Below, piece after piece: positions 42,817 through 52,911 of a DNA stretch of 64,000 nt. The stretch comes from Klebsiella oxytoca NBRC 105695 (GTDB lineage: Bacteria > Pseudomonadota > Gammaproteobacteria > Enterobacterales > Enterobacteriaceae), in assembly GCF_001598695.1 (NCBI RefSeq), contig NZ_BCZK01000017.1, forward strand, positions 1 to 64,000, written 5' to 3'. Each line of letters starts with the position of its first letter. Position 1 is the stretch's first letter. The translations under genes were made by a program, and so were the position numbers. The notes under the pieces were generated by a model that worked only from the letters and a program-made list of their open reading frames with translations, made no database searches and had not been told where the DNA came from.

Positions 42817-43713
42817 TCATAAAACACCCTGCTGCGCTAACGGCACCACCGAACAGGGGTCCTGGTGGATAATCACATCGGAACCCGGGAATCGGAGCAA
42901 CAGCGCCTGCTCCACCTGATCGGCAATCACATGTGCCTGAACCAGCGGGAGATTATCTTCCATTTCCAAATGAATCTGAATAAAGCGAGTCGGCCCTGAC
43001 TGCCGCGTACGTAGATCGTGCGCCCCGCTGACGCCTGGCCATGCGGTCACGATATTGATAATTTCCTGGCGTTCCTCATCAGGTAACGCGCGGTCTAATA
43101 ACGACTGAACGGCGTCATAACCCATGCGCAGCGCGCTATATAAAATATAGACGCCTATACCTAATGCAAACAGCGCATCAGCACGATGCCAGCCGTACCA
43201 TGAGAGGGCCAGCGCCACCAGGATTGCGCCGTTCATCATAACATCAGACTGATAATGAAGCATATCCGCCCGCACCGCCTGACTTTGCGTTTTTCTCACT
43301 ACCCAGCGCTGAAAGGTCACCAGCACCAGCGTGCTTATCAGCGCAACCAGCGTCACTACCATCCCGACACCCGCCGCGTTCATCGGCTCAGGCCGCACGA
43401 GATGCTGGATACCCGTCAAGAACAGAAACAGTGCCGATCCGGAAATAAACATGCTTTGCGCCAGCGCGGCCAGCGATTCCGCCTTGCCGTGACCAAAGGT
43501 ATGTTCTTCATCGGCGGGTTGTAGCGAATAACGCACCACCAGCAGGTTGGTTAACGAGGCGGCGATATCCACCAGCGAATCAACCAGCGCCGCCAGAATA
43601 CTCACTGAGCCGGTATACCACCACGCAAAAATCTTAATTAAAAGTAACGCAGAGGCCATCACCGTCGCCGCAATCGCCGCGCGACTCACCAGCTGCCCAT
43701 AGGATTGATTCAT
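42817..43713 (-). CDS. fieF: cation-efflux pump FieF
   Basis: Cation diffusion facilitator that exports Zn(II)/Fe(II) in exchange for protons. The 298 residues (E. coli 300) have six membrane segments; metal-site motifs DSLVDIAAS in the second and [10 protein letters not shown] in the fifth are intact, followed by a cytoplasmic C-terminal domain ([10 protein letters not shown]). The extreme C-terminus is slightly shorter (VPLAQQGVL). It lies between pfkA and cpxP as in E. coli. Confidence 0.96.
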   Translation of the reverse strand: MNQSYGQLVSRAAIAATVMASALLLIKIFAWWYTGSVSILAALVDSLVDIAASLTNLLVVRYSLQPADEEHTFGHGKAESLAALAQSMFISGSALFLFLTGIQHLVRPEPMNAAGVGMVVTLVALISTLVLVTFQRWVVRKTQSQAVRADMLHYQSDVMMNGAILVALALSWYGWHRADALFALGIGVYILYSALRMGYDAVQSLLDRALPDEERQEIINIVTAWPGVSGAHDLRTRQSGPTRFIQIHLEMEDNLPLVQAHVIADQVEQALLLRFPGSDVIIHQDPCSVVPLAQQGVL

Positions 43714-43796
43714 AAACGCTCCTTACTTCGCGATGCGCTTAGTATAACCCGATAATTTACCGAGACGGGGAGCCGGGAAGAGGCTGAATAACAGGC

Positions 43797-43854
43797 AAAA
43801 AAAACCCCCACATCATGTGGGGGAAGACAGGGATGGTGTCTATGGCAAGGAAAA
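43797..43854 (-). ncRNA. cpxQ: CpxQ small RNA (cpxP 3' UTR)
   Basis: The cpxP 3' end on the minus strand begins TTTTCCTTGCCATAGAC, contains CACCATCCCTGTC and ends in the terminator CCCCCACATCATGTGGGGG with eight T. As I recall E. coli CpxQ (about 58 nt, released from cpxP mRNA by RNase E), the match is almost exact, including the 5' cleavage point and both seed regions. CpxQ works with Hfq to repress membrane-protein mRNAs during envelope stress. The same hairpin is the cpxP terminator. Confidence 0.9.
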
Positions 43855-43862
43855 CAGGGTTG

Positions 43863-44366
43863 TTACTGGGGTTGCAGGGTATTGCTACTACTCGAAAGCA
43901 TCATCGCTGAGCCTTTTTGCATCCTTGCAACCTCACGCAACTGGTTCATTCGTTGCTGGTGCTTAGCGTTTAAAACCGCTTGCTGCTCTGGCGTTAACAG
44001 GTGGTACATCTGGTTGCGAACTTTTGCCATTTCAACCTGGCGGGCAACCTGTTCCTGCGCCATCTTATCTGCCTGAGCGCGTACAGCGTTTTCATCAAAA
44101 TTTTCTGCGGTGACAAGGCGATGCATTGTCTCCATTTCGCTAACATTAACGGGTGGCCTTTCGTGGCGTGCCCGCTGCATAAGATCTCGTAACTGTTGCC
44201 GTTGGTGTTCAGTTAAACTTATGCCGTCAAACATATGGCTCTGGCTGCTGCGCTGGACCCCTTCGTCTCCGGGGAGCCAGTTAACGCTGGTGACGACTTC
44301 AGCGGCTTGGCTATATGCACTTAGCGCCAGCGTTGAGGCCATGACGGCAGCGATAACATTGCGCAT
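43863..44366 (-). CDS. cpxP: periplasmic chaperone and Cpx inhibitor CpxP
   Basis: Periplasmic protein that keeps CpxA inactive and delivers misfolded pilins to DegP. The 167 residues begin with a signal peptide (about 1-22, ending SQA). The paired LTxxQ-type motifs are [14 protein letters not shown] and [14 protein letters not shown]. An in-frame GTG precedes the ATG at 44366; the ATG matches E. coli. It is divergent from cpxRA with a CpxR box between, and its 3' UTR gives CpxQ. Confidence 0.96.
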   Translation of the reverse strand: MRNVIAAVMASTLALSAYSQAAEVVTSVNWLPGDEGVQRSSQSHMFDGISLTEHQRQQLRDLMQRARHERPPVNVSEMETMHRLVTAENFDENAVRAQADKMAQEQVARQVEMAKVRNQMYHLLTPEQQAVLNAKHQQRMNQLREVARMQKGSAMMLSSSSNTLQPQ

Positions 44367-44445
44367 CACATACTCCCAAAACGTTTGTGTCGCGATTCAA
44401 CGATAGAGAGTTTACGATGCAGGCTGCAAACATGCGTCAGGGGGT

Positions 44446-44460
44446 GTAAAACAACGTAAA
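44446..44460. promoter_or_regulatory. CpxR box
   Basis: GTAAA-ACAAC-GTAAA is an exact match to the CpxR consensus GTAAA(N5)GTAAA. It lies between cpxP and cpxRA and would activate both under envelope stress. Confidence 0.9.
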
Positions 44461-44515
44461 GTCATGGATTAGCGAGCCTTGATGACGTAATTTCTGCCTC
44501 GGAGGTATTTAAACA

Positions 44516-45214
44516 ATGAATAAAATCCTGTTAGTAGATGATGACCGGGAGCTCACCTCCCTGTTAAAAGAGCTGCTCGATATGGAAGGTTTTAATGTGC
44601 TCGTAGCCCATGACGGGGAACAGGCGCTGGCCCTTCTGGACGACAGCATCGATTTACTTTTGCTTGATGTGATGATGCCGAAGAAAAACGGTATCGATAC
44701 ACTCAAAGAGTTGCGTCAGACGCACCAGACCCCGGTTATCATGCTAACGGCCCGCGGGAGCGAGCTGGATCGCGTTCTCGGCCTCGAGCTGGGCGCGGAC
44801 GATTATCTGCCTAAGCCGTTCAACGATCGTGAGCTGGTAGCGCGTATACGCGCTATTCTGCGCCGATCGCACTGGAGCGAGCAGCAGCAGACAACCGAAG
44901 CCGGTTCACCGACGCTGGAAGTGGATGCGCTAAGCCTTAACCCCGGTCGCCAGGAAGCCAGCTTCGATGGCGTGACCCTGGAACTGACCGGCACCGAGTT
45001 CACCCTGCTCTATCTTCTGGCGCAGCATCTTGGCCAGGTGGTATCGCGTGAACATCTTAGCCAGGAAGTATTAGGTAAACGCCTGACGCCATTCGACCGC
45101 GCAATCGATATGCACATCTCCAACCTGCGGCGTAAGCTGCCGGAGCGCAAGGACGGCCATCCGTGGTTTAAAACGCTGCGCGGACGCGGCTATCTGATGG
45201 TATCGGCTTCATGA
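44516..45214 (+). CDS. cpxR: response regulator CpxR
   Basis: OmpR-type response regulator of the envelope stress system. 232 residues as in E. coli: receiver domain with phosphorylated Asp51 (LLLLDVMMPKK), conserved Thr and Lys (MLTARG, LPKPF), and a C-terminal winged helix (DMHISNLRRKLP ... LRGRGYL). Its stop overlaps the start of cpxA by four bases (ATGA), so translation is coupled. Confidence 0.98.
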   Translation: MNKILLVDDDRELTSLLKELLDMEGFNVLVAHDGEQALALLDDSIDLLLLDVMMPKKNGIDTLKELRQTHQTPVIMLTARGSELDRVLGLELGADDYLPKPFNDRELVARIRAILRRSHWSEQQQTTEAGSPTLEVDALSLNPGRQEASFDGVTLELTGTEFTLLYLLAQHLGQVVSREHLSQEVLGKRLTPFDRAIDMHISNLRRKLPERKDGHPWFKTLRGRGYLMVSAS

Positions 45215-46584
45215 TTGGAAGTTTAACCGCACGCATCTTCGCTATTTTCTGGCTCACGCTGGCGCTGGTGTTGATGCTGGTTCTGATGCTGCCCAAGCTG
45301 GACTCGCGCCAGATGACCGAGCTGCTGGAGAGCGAGCAACGTCAGGGCATCATGATTGAACAGCACGTCGAGGCCGAACTGGCGAACGATCCGCCGAACG
45401 ACCTGATGTGGTGGCGTCGTCTGTTTCGCGCTATCGATAAGTGGGCTCCGCCGGGCCAGCGTTTGCTGCTGGTCACCAGCGAGGGTCGCGTCATCGGCGC
45501 GGAACGCAACGAAATGCAGATTATCCGCAACTTTATCGGCCAGGCGGATAACGCCGACCATCCGCAGAAAAAACGCTATGGTCGTCTGGAAATGGTCGGG
45601 CCTTTTTCCGTCAGGGATGGAGAAGATAACTACCAGCTCTATCTGATTCGCCCTGCTAATACCTCACAATCAGACTTCATCAATCTGCTGTTCGACCGGC
45701 CTTTGTTGCTGCTCATCGTCACGATGTTAGTCAGCGCCCCGCTGCTGCTATGGCTGGCGTGGAGCCTGGCGAAACCCGCGCGTAAGCTCAAAAATGCCGC
45801 CGATGAAGTCGCCCAGGGCAACCTGCGTCAGCATCCGGAGCTGGAAGCCGGTCCGCAGGAGTTTTTAGCCGCCGGGACCAGTTTTAACCAGATGGTGACC
45901 GCGCTGGAGCGCATGATGTCCAGCCAGCATCGTCTGCTGTCCGATATCTCGCACGAACTGCGCACGCCGCTGACCCGCCTGCAGTTAGGCACCGCATTGC
46001 TGCGCCGCCGCAGCGGGGAAAGCAAAGAGCTGGAGCGGATTGAGATGGAAGCGCACCGGCTGGATAGCATGATCAACGACCTGCTGGTGATGTCGCGCAA
46101 TCAGGCGAAAACCGCGCTGGTCAGCGAGACGGTGAAAGCCAACCAGCTGTGGGGCGAGGTGCTGGATAACGCCGCCTTTGAAGCCGAACAGATGGGGAAA
46201 TCGTTCACCGTCGAGTATCCGCCGGGGCCCTGGCCGCTGTACGGTAACCCCAATGCGCTGGAAAGCGCGCTGGAGAATATCGTGCGTAACGCGCTGCGCT
46301 ACTCGCATACCAAAATTTCGGTAAGCTTCTCGGTGGATAAAGATGGCATCACGGTTAACGTCGATGATGACGGCCCGGGCGTAAGTCCGGAGGATCGCGA
46401 GCAGATTTTCCGTCCGTTCTACCGTACCGATGAGGCGCGCGATCGCGAGTCTGGCGGTACCGGGCTGGGGCTGGCGATTGTCGAAGCGGCAATCCAGCAG
46501 CATCGCGGTTGGGTGAAAGCCGACGACAGCCCGCTGGGCGGCTTGCGCTTAACCCTGTGGCTGCCGCTGTACAAGCGTACCTGA
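45211..46584 (+). CDS. cpxA: sensor histidine kinase CpxA
   Basis: Inner-membrane kinase/phosphatase of CpxR, 457 residues as in E. coli. Two membrane segments (about 8-28 and 165-185) flank a periplasmic PAS-like sensor domain; then a HAMP linker, the H-box with His248 (SHELRTPL), and ATP-binding boxes NALRYS (N), DDDGPGV (G1) and GGTGLGLAIV (G2). Overlaps cpxR by four bases. A REP-like repeat follows. Confidence 0.98.
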   Translation: MIGSLTARIFAIFWLTLALVLMLVLMLPKLDSRQMTELLESEQRQGIMIEQHVEAELANDPPNDLMWWRRLFRAIDKWAPPGQRLLLVTSEGRVIGAERNEMQIIRNFIGQADNADHPQKKRYGRLEMVGPFSVRDGEDNYQLYLIRPANTSQSDFINLLFDRPLLLLIVTMLVSAPLLLWLAWSLAKPARKLKNAADEVAQGNLRQHPELEAGPQEFLAAGTSFNQMVTALERMMSSQHRLLSDISHELRTPLTRLQLGTALLRRRSGESKELERIEMEAHRLDSMINDLLVMSRNQAKTALVSETVKANQLWGEVLDNAAFEAEQMGKSFTVEYPPGPWPLYGNPNALESALENIVRNALRYSHTKISVSFSVDKDGITVNVDDDGPGVSPEDREQIFRPFYRTDEARDRESGGTGLGLAIVEAAIQQHRGWVKADDSPLGGLRLTLWLPLYKRT

Positions 46585-46618
46585 CTCCCCCGGCCTGCGC
46601 TTCGCCAGGCCGGGTTCG

Positions 46619-46668
46619 AAACGGGTAGCCCGGATAAGGCGCAACGCGCCGCCATCCGGGAACGCGCA
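46619..46668. repeat. REP-like palindrome between cpxA and yiiM
   Basis: GGGTAGCCCGGATAAGGCGCAACGCGCCGCCATCCGGG carries a typical REP core with complementary CCGGAT/ATCCGG arms. It separates the convergent cpxA and yiiM. Confidence 0.75.
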
Positions 46669-46676
46669 CGGAAGCG

Positions 46677-47351
46677 CTATTTCCCCCACAATCTCCGCGA
46701 ATTATTTTCGATCTTCCCGCTCAGGCGCCGTTTCTGCATGGTACGGCTCCAGCTTACCGACAGCCCCGCCGCTGATAGCAGGCGGTGATACTGTTCGTCA
46801 TCGAACGGCATTTGCCAGGCAATAGCTCCCGCCTCGTGAACGCTAACGTCGCTGAGGCGGGAAACCAGCGCCAGCGGCGCATCGCCGGACACTCGTCCGC
46901 CCGCCACTACCCGATACAGCCAGCCGGTTTTGCCGCTATTCTGCATAAGCTGCGCCATGTCGCTGACGGCAAAATGGTAGTTAAGCTTGAAGCACGGCGA
47001 TCGCGGCTGCGTCACCTGAATCAGCGCCTCTCCCCAGCGGAAGATATCGCCAATATAGACATTTTTTTCCGTCAGCCCTTCGGTCGAGAGATTTTCGCCA
47101 AACGCCGGGGCGCAGAAAAGATCCGCCTGCTGCGGAAGTTCACGGGCCCAGTGGGCATAGTGTTCACGGGGATAGTGGCACAGCGCGCGGTCCGGCCCGC
47201 CGTGAATTTTCTTCTCCGCCTGCTCATCGCCCTCCAGCCCCAAATCGCCGAGGGTCAGTTCACCGTCGATCTGAATTTTACCGATGGCGCTTGGACGGCT
47301 GCCGTCGTAATCCCTTACCTTGCCCACAAAGACATTCACCGGATAGTGCAT
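46677..47351 (-). CDS. yiiM: MOSC-domain protein YiiM
   Basis: Molybdenum-cofactor-dependent reductase of the MOSC group; E. coli YiiM reduces N-hydroxylated bases such as 6-hydroxylaminopurine. The 224 residues start MHYPVNVF, matching E. coli; an upstream ATG would reach into the sodA terminator. The cofactor cysteine lies in QPRSPCFKLNYHF, and FGENLSTEGL and HGGPDRALCHYP are conserved. It lies directly downstream of sodA on the same strand. Confidence 0.94.
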   Translation of the reverse strand: MHYPVNVFVGKVRDYDGSRPSAIGKIQIDGELTLGDLGLEGDEQAEKKIHGGPDRALCHYPREHYAHWARELPQQADLFCAPAFGENLSTEGLTEKNVYIGDIFRWGEALIQVTQPRSPCFKLNYHFAVSDMAQLMQNSGKTGWLYRVVAGGRVSGDAPLALVSRLSDVSVHEAGAIAWQMPFDDEQYHRLLSAAGLSVSWSRTMQKRRLSGKIENNSRRLWGK

Positions 47352-47375
47352 CGCTGCTCCTTTGCTGCGGATATA

Positions 47376-47403
47376 AAAAAAGCGAGTCATCAGACTCGCT
47401 TCT
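47376..47403 (-). terminator. sodA terminator
   Basis: On the minus strand AAGCGAGTC-TGAT-GACTCGCTT is a 9-bp perfect stem followed by TTTTTTAT. Confidence 0.88.
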
Positions 47404-47422
47404 CGCTCAGCACAATGCAACC

Positions 47423-48043
47423 TTATTTTTTGGCGGCAAAACGCGCTGCGGCTTCGTCCCAGTTCACCACGTCCCAGAACGCTTTAATGTAGTCCGGACG
47501 ACGGTTCTGGAATTTCAGGTAGTAAGCGTGTTCCCATACGTCCAGGCCCAGAATCGGGAAGCCGGAAGCGCCGGAGATTGCTTCGCCCATCAGCGGGGAG
47601 TCCTGGTTAGCGGTAGAAACCACCGCCAGCTTGTCGCCTTTCAGCACCAGCCACGCCCAGCCGGAGCCGAAACGGGTAGCAGCCGCTTTTTCAAATTCCG
47701 CTTTAAAGTTGTCAACGGAACCGAAATCACGCTCGATAGCCGCTTTCAGGTCGCCCTGCAGGGTAGTACCGGTTTTCAGGCCTTTCCAGAACAGGCTGTG
47801 GTTAGCGTGGCCGCCGGCGTTGTTACGCAGCACGGTTTTTTTGTCTGCCGGCAGCTGATCCAGTTTGGTAATCAGCTCTTCTGCGGACAGGTTCGCGAAT
47901 TCAGGCAGGCTTTCCAGCGCTGCGTTGGCATTATTAACGTAGGTCTGGTGGTGTTTAGTGTGATGGATTTCCATCGTCTGCTTGTCAAAATGCGGTTCCA
48001 GGGCGTCATAAGCGTACGGCAGGGCAGGCAGTGTATAACTCAT
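47423..48043 (-). CDS. sodA: manganese superoxide dismutase SodA
   Basis: Cytoplasmic Mn enzyme that dismutes superoxide. The 206 residues from [13 protein letters not shown] equal E. coli SodA; a four-codon upstream extension is not conserved. Metal ligands are in [21 protein letters not shown] and DVWEHAYYL, and the Mn-type Gly-Gly environment (AGGHANH) is present. A Fur-like site lies upstream. Confidence 0.98.
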   Translation of the reverse strand: MSYTLPALPYAYDALEPHFDKQTMEIHHTKHHQTYVNNANAALESLPEFANLSAEELITKLDQLPADKKTVLRNNAGGHANHSLFWKGLKTGTTLQGDLKAAIERDFGSVDNFKAEFEKAAATRFGSGWAWLVLKGDKLAVVSTANQDSPLMGEAISGASGFPILGLDVWEHAYYLKFQNRRPDYIKAFWDVVNWDEAAARFAAKK

Positions 48044-48119
48044 AATCATCTCCATTATTGTCGAGCGGCGGAAAGTGTTAATGCCGCGTAAGCAGTTGGT
48101 TCATTATAGTTAATTAAAT

Positions 48120-48138
48120 GATATTGAAAACGCTTATC
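48120..48138. promoter_or_regulatory. Fur-like operator upstream of sodA
   Basis: GATATTGAAAACGCTTATC matches 14 of 19 positions of the Fur consensus. Iron-dependent Fur repression of sodA is established in E. coli. Confidence 0.55.
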
Positions 48139-48334
48139 AATGCCGTATTTTTAATAAGGTTATAACAAGGGGGAATAGATGTAGTTTTGTGATACAGAAC
48201 AACTAATTAAGTTTTTGGTTGCCAGGTTCCGCCTTCTGGTGGCAACAGCTTAAAGGCGGAAAAACTGACCGATTTTTACACTCATCGGGTCGGAAGAAGA
48301 TTTATCCGATAAAAAATAGATGAGGATAAAATCA

Positions 48335-49369
48335 ATGAATCACGCGATTACGATGGGTATTTTTTGGCATTTGATAGGTGCAGCCAGTGCAGCCTGTTTC
48401 TATGCCCCGTTCAAGAAAGTTAAACATTGGTCCTGGGAAACAATGTGGTCAATCGGCGGGATCGTCTCCTGGCTGATCCTCCCCTGGGCCATCAGCGCCA
48501 TGCTGCTGCCCGACTTCTGGGCCTATTACGGTTCTTTTAACGCCTCCACGCTTCTGCCCGTTTTCCTGTTCGGTGCCATGTGGGGCATCGGTAATATTAA
48601 CTACGGCCTGACGATGCGCTATCTCGGCATGTCGATGGGGATCGGCATCGCCATTGGTATTACGTTGATTGTCGGTACGCTCATGACCCCGATTCTCAAT
48701 GGTCAGTTTGATGTTCTCATTAACACTAAAGGCGGCCAGATGACGCTGCTCGGCGTGCTGGTTGCGGTGATTGGCGTGGGCATCGTCACCCGGGCAGGCC
48801 AGTTGAAAGAACGCAAAATGGGCATCAAGGCCGAAGACTTCAATCTGAAAAAGGGCCTGCTGCTGGCGGTGATGTGCGGCATCTTCTCCGCAGGTATGTC
48901 GTTCGCCATGAACGCCGCCAAGCCGATGCACGAAGCCGCCGCCGCGCTCGGCGTCGACCCGCTTTACACCGCGCTGCCAAGCTATGTGGTGATCATGGGC
49001 GGCGGCGCGCTGGTTAACCTCGGCTTCTGCTTTATCCGTCTGGCAAAAGTGAAAAATCTGTCGATAAAAGCCGACTTCTCGCTGGCAAAACCGCTCATCA
49101 TCAGCAATATCCTGCTTTCCGCGTTAGGCGGCCTGATGTGGTATCTCCAGTTCTTCTTCTACGCCTGGGGCCACGCCAGCATCCCGGCGCAGTACGACTA
49201 CATGAGCTGGATGCTGCATATGAGCTTCTATGTGCTGTGCGGCGGGCTTGTAGGCCTGATCCTCAAAGAGTGGAACAACGCCGGTCGTCGTCCTGTGGGC
49301 GTCCTCAGCCTCGGCTGCGTGGTGATTATCATCGCCGCCAATATCGTCGGTCTGGGAATGGCGAACTAG
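48335..49369 (+). CDS. rhaT: L-rhamnose-proton symporter RhaT
   Basis: Inner-membrane proton symporter for L-rhamnose and lyxose. The 344 residues (start [12 protein letters not shown] after TGAGGATAAA) equal E. coli RhaT and show ten hydrophobic segments of the DMT type. It is divergent from sodA and convergent with rhaR. The locus also encodes an ABC rhamnose importer, so there are two entry routes for the same sugar. Confidence 0.97.
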   Translation: MNHAITMGIFWHLIGAASAACFYAPFKKVKHWSWETMWSIGGIVSWLILPWAISAMLLPDFWAYYGSFNASTLLPVFLFGAMWGIGNINYGLTMRYLGMSMGIGIAIGITLIVGTLMTPILNGQFDVLINTKGGQMTLLGVLVAVIGVGIVTRAGQLKERKMGIKAEDFNLKKGLLLAVMCGIFSAGMSFAMNAAKPMHEAAAALGVDPLYTALPSYVVIMGGGALVNLGFCFIRLAKVKNLSIKADFSLAKPLIISNILLSALGGLMWYLQFFFYAWGHASIPAQYDYMSWMLHMSFYVLCGGLVGLILKEWNNAGRRPVGVLSLGCVVIIIAANIVGLGMAN

Positions 49370-49374
49370 CGTCG

Positions 49375-50223
49375 TCAGGCGGCGGCGCGACTGCGCTGCC
49401 GCCACTGCCCCGGCGTCATGCCTATCTCGCGGTTAAACACCACCGAAAAGTAGTTACTGTCTTCAAACCCGCACTGCATCGCCACTTCGCCAATCAGCCG
49501 TTCGGTATGCTGCAGCAGATACTGCGCGTGGCAAATACGCAGCTGGCGCAGGTAGTGGTTGATAGTCATCCCCGTCTGCTGACGAAACTGCTGGCGCAGC
49601 GCGCGCTCGCTGCACCCTTCCCGCTCGCAAAAACGGTCAAGAAAGAAGGGACGATTGAGGCTGCCCGCCAGCTCGGTGAGCAGCTTATCGAGCAGCGCTT
49701 CGCTTTGAGTTGCCGCCAGATTATCGGTGGCGTAGCGATAGCGCTGAAGAATAAGCACCAGCTGCGCAAACAGCAGTTCGGCCATATTATTGGCCTGGGC
49801 ATCGCTACGACAGCTCTCATGCTCCAGCTGGGTAATCACCTGTCTGACCTGGGCCATGCCGCTGCTGCCAATCCGCCAGTGCGGAACCCACGGGGTGCCG
49901 AACAGGCCCGGAATGTGCGCCGCCCAGTCAAAGTTAAGCCGCAGCCGATCCGGGCAATAAATGACGTTTTGCAGGACGAGATCGTTTACCGAGGCGTAGG
50001 AGTGCTTATCTTCCGCGCGGATATAGAACAGATCGCCGCGGGTAATGCGCCACGGGCGATCGTTAAGAACGTGCAGGCCGTTTCCCCGCCACACCAGCAC
50101 CAGTTCGCAGAACTCATGGGTGTGCTCGGCGAAGACGTTTTGCGGATAGCGATCCGCTACCGCCACCGCCTGAGCGGGGGAGGCAAAAAATTCATCTTTG
50201 CGAAGAATCAGCTGACCTGCCAC
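49375..50223 (-). CDS. rhaR: AraC-family regulator RhaR
   Basis: Rhamnose-responsive activator of rhaSR. A GTG start at 50223 with GGAG eight bases upstream gives 282 residues, the length of E. coli RhaR; longer readings extend over the end of rhaS. The N-terminal cupin domain ([21 protein letters not shown]) senses rhamnose; the C-terminal half holds the two helix-turn-helix motifs ([16 protein letters not shown] and [16 protein letters not shown]). It follows rhaS on the same strand. Confidence 0.93.
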   Translation of the reverse strand: MAGQLILRKDEFFASPAQAVAVADRYPQNVFAEHTHEFCELVLVWRGNGLHVLNDRPWRITRGDLFYIRAEDKHSYASVNDLVLQNVIYCPDRLRLNFDWAAHIPGLFGTPWVPHWRIGSSGMAQVRQVITQLEHESCRSDAQANNMAELLFAQLVLILQRYRYATDNLAATQSEALLDKLLTELAGSLNRPFFLDRFCEREGCSERALRQQFRQQTGMTINHYLRQLRICHAQYLLQHTERLIGEVAMQCGFEDSNYFSVVFNREIGMTPGQWRQRSRAAA

Positions 50224-50296
50224 GACATCAACTCCGAACATAAATAACGTTTCATTATTCGCGTTTATGTCTGCTAAAACGTTGACTGCTCTCCCG

Positions 50297-51133
50297 TTAC
50301 TGAAGAATGGCGTCGCGCCCCTGGCGAATATCGCGCGGAGACCAGTCAAATTCACGGCGAAAAAGCGTCGAAAAGTGGTTACTGTCGCCGAATCCGCAGC
50401 GATAGGCGATATCGGTCACGCTGTCATCGCTGTGGCGCAGCAGATGGCGCGCTTTCATCAACCGCACCCGATTCAGGTAGCGCTGCGGCGTCAGTCCGGT
50501 TTGCTGTTTTAACTGACGATGCAGAGTTCGCAAAGAGAGCGAAAACCGCGCCGCCACCTCTTCCCAGCAGATATCTTCGGCAAAATGATCTTCCAGCCAG
50601 GCCATTAAATGGTTGAGCCGCGCGTCATTGTTGGCTGCGCCTTCGGCGAGGCTGCTTTTACGCAGGTGCACCAGCAGCTGCATAAATAAAATCTCGCGGC
50701 TGGCGATGGCGTGCATATCCGCATCCGCGCCAACGTTCTCCATCTGCTCCACAATCTGCCGCACCTGCTGCAATGCATTCTGATTCACCCGCCAGTGTGA
50801 GAGATAGTTCCCCTCCTGCTCTTGCGGCAACAGTTCGTTCAGGCCGGACAAAAAGCGAAATGCGTCCGGCGCGCGATAGAGCACATTAGTCAGGCATAAA
50901 TTATCCGTGTGCTCGTAGAGATGACGATCGTGATCGCGGATAAAGCACACCGATCCGCCGCTGATGGTATAGGGCTGGCCGTTGAAAACGTGAATCCCGG
51001 TGCCGTGCTCCACAATAACAATCTCATGAAAATCATGATGATGCTCAGGAAAAGCGGATTGCGGGAGCCGCGGCTCAATGGCGACAGCTGAAACGCCGGA
51101 CTTAAAGAAATCCACACTGTGCAACATAGTCAT
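50297..51133 (-). CDS. rhaS: AraC-family regulator RhaS
   Basis: Rhamnose-responsive activator of rhaBAD and rhaT. 278 residues as in E. coli. The cupin region [19 protein letters not shown] is followed by helix-turn-helix motifs [17 protein letters not shown] and [16 protein letters not shown]. First gene of the rhaSR operon, divergent from rhaB across a 311-base control region. Confidence 0.96.
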   Translation of the reverse strand: MTMLHSVDFFKSGVSAVAIEPRLPQSAFPEHHHDFHEIVIVEHGTGIHVFNGQPYTISGGSVCFIRDHDRHLYEHTDNLCLTNVLYRAPDAFRFLSGLNELLPQEQEGNYLSHWRVNQNALQQVRQIVEQMENVGADADMHAIASREILFMQLLVHLRKSSLAEGAANNDARLNHLMAWLEDHFAEDICWEEVAARFSLSLRTLHRQLKQQTGLTPQRYLNRVRLMKARHLLRHSDDSVTDIAYRCGFGDSNHFSTLFRREFDWSPRDIRQGRDAILQ

Positions 51134-51444
51134 AGCCGCTCCTCGAAATGAGAAAAGTTATCAATCAGTGGAGCAAATAGTAATTAAGGGGCGGCGATCC
51201 GGCCTTCAATTTTTGACCGCAAAATTCGTAAAGCCTGCCGCTTTTTCAAGAAATGGCGGGAAAGATCGGGAACTGCGGACAACATCACATCCCTCCATCC
51301 AGCGCAGATAAAACGAAACTGTGACCTCTCTCACGGTCACCTTTGCTTTCTTGCCAGCGGCCAATTTTCCCTGTCAGTAACAAGAAGGTGAGCCTGAGGC
51401 GACTTTTTTAGACTGCATGCAATGATTTTCACAAGGATCTTCCC
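51134..51444. promoter_or_regulatory. rhaS-rhaB divergent control region
   Basis: Holds a CRP-like site TGTGA-CCTCTC-TCACG (within 51317-51338) and, next to it, two RhaS half-sites at about 51339-51355 and 51372-51389, whose second part (TGTCAGTAACAAGAAGGT) is almost identical to the E. coli rhaBAD operator. TTTTTTAGACTGCATGC marks the likely -10 area. The left half should hold the RhaR site and rhaS promoter, which I cannot place exactly. Confidence 0.8.
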
Positions 51445-52911
51445 ATGAGTTTTCGTCATTGTGTCGCCGTTGATTTAGGCGCCTCCAGCGGGCGGGTGAT
51501 GCTCGCCGGTTATCAACCCGGGCAGCAAACGCTGGCGCTGCGTGAAATTCACCGTTTTACCAATAGCCTGCAGAAGGTGGATGGTTTCGACTGCTGGGAT
51601 CTCGATAGCCTGGAAGGGGAAATTCGCCGCGGTCTGGAGAAGGTCTGCGAACAGGGCATCCTGATCGACAGCATCGGCGTCGATACCTGGGGCGTGGATT
51701 ATGTCCTGCTGGATAAAGCGGGCCAGCGCGTCGGCCTGCCGGTTTCCTATCGCGATTCTCGTACCCAGGGGCTGATGCGCCATGCCGAAGAGCAGCTGGG
51801 CCGGGCGGAGATCTACCGCCGCAGCGGCATTCAGTTTCTGCCGTTTAACACCCTTTACCAGCTCCGCGCGCTGGTTGAACAACAGCCGGAACTGGTCAGC
51901 CAGGCCGCGCATGCGCTGCTGATCCCGGACTACTTTAGCTTCCGCCTGACCGGCAACATGAACTGGGAGTACACCAACGCCACCACCACGCAGCTGGTCA
52001 ACATTAACAGCGATAACTGGGATGAAGAGCTGCTGAACTGGAGCGGCGCGCCGCGCGAATGGTTCGGTATGCCGACGCACCCCGGCAACGTTATCGGCCA
52101 CTGGATATGTCCGCAGGGCAATAACATCCCGGTGGTCGCCGTCGCCAGTCACGATACCGCCAGCGCGGTTATCGCCTCGCCGCTGGCCAGCAAAAACGCC
52201 GCGTATCTCTCTTCCGGCACCTGGTCGCTGATGGGCTTTGAAAGCAAAACCCCCTGCACCAGCGATGCGGCGCTAAAGGCCAATATCACCAACGAAGGCG
52301 GGGCCGAAGGCCGCTATCGGGTACTGAAAAATATTATGGGTCTTTGGCTGCTGCAGCGGGTGCTCAAGGAGCAAAACGTCAGCGACCTGCCGGCGCTGAT
52401 CGCACGCACCGCTGCGCTTCCGGCCTGCCGCTGCGTTATCGACTGTAACGATGACCGCTTTATCAACCCGGACAACATGAGCGCGGAAATCCAGGCCGCC
52501 TGCCGCGAATCCGGGCAGCCGGTTCCTGCCGGCGACGCCGAGCTGGCCCGCTGCATTTTCGACAGCCTGGCGCTGCTCTACGCTCGGGTGCTTAACGAAC
52601 TGGCGGCGCTGCGCGGTCAGCCGTTCAGCCAGCTGCATATTGTCGGCGGCGGCTGCCAGAACGAACTGCTCAATCAGCTTTGCGCCGACGCCTGCGGCAT
52701 CACCGTGGTCGCTGGCCCGGTTGAGGCCTCCACCCTGGGCAATATCGGCATTCAGCTGATGACCCTGGACGAGCTGCACAACGTCGATGAATTCCGTCAG
52801 GTCGTACGGCAAAACTACGCCCTCACCACCTTTACCCCCAATCATGAAAGTGAAATTGCCCGCTTTAGCGCGCAGTTTCAGCCACAACAGACCAAGGAGC
52901 TTTGCGCATGA
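51445..52911 (+). CDS. rhaB: rhamnulokinase RhaB
   Basis: Phosphorylates L-rhamnulose to rhamnulose 1-phosphate. 488 residues (E. coli 489), FGGY kinase fold: N-terminal [14 protein letters not shown] phosphate loop and [11 protein letters not shown] in the second domain, [14 protein letters not shown] for adenosine. Its stop overlaps the start of rhaA by four bases. Confidence 0.97.
   Translation: MSFRHCVAVDLGASSGRVMLAGYQPGQQTLALREIHRFTNSLQKVDGFDCWDLDSLEGEIRRGLEKVCEQGILIDSIGVDTWGVDYVLLDKAGQRVGLPVSYRDSRTQGLMRHAEEQLGRAEIYRRSGIQFLPFNTLYQLRALVEQQPELVSQAAHALLIPDYFSFRLTGNMNWEYTNATTTQLVNINSDNWDEELLNWSGAPREWFGMPTHPGNVIGHWICPQGNNIPVVAVASHDTASAVIASPLASKNAAYLSSGTWSLMGFESKTPCTSDAALKANITNEGGAEGRYRVLKNIMGLWLLQRVLKEQNVSDLPALIARTAALPACRCVIDCNDDRFINPDNMSAEIQAACRESGQPVPAGDAELARCIFDSLALLYARVLNELAALRGQPFSQLHIVGGGCQNELLNQLCADACGITVVAGPVEASTLGNIGIQLMTLDELHNVDEFRQVVRQNYALTTFTPNHESEIARFSAQFQPQQTKELCA

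Noticed and set aside
50224-50355. longer N-terminus for rhaR
   Set aside because: It would overlap the end of rhaS by 59 bases and gives residues not resembling the family; the GTG at 50223 restores the 282-residue length.
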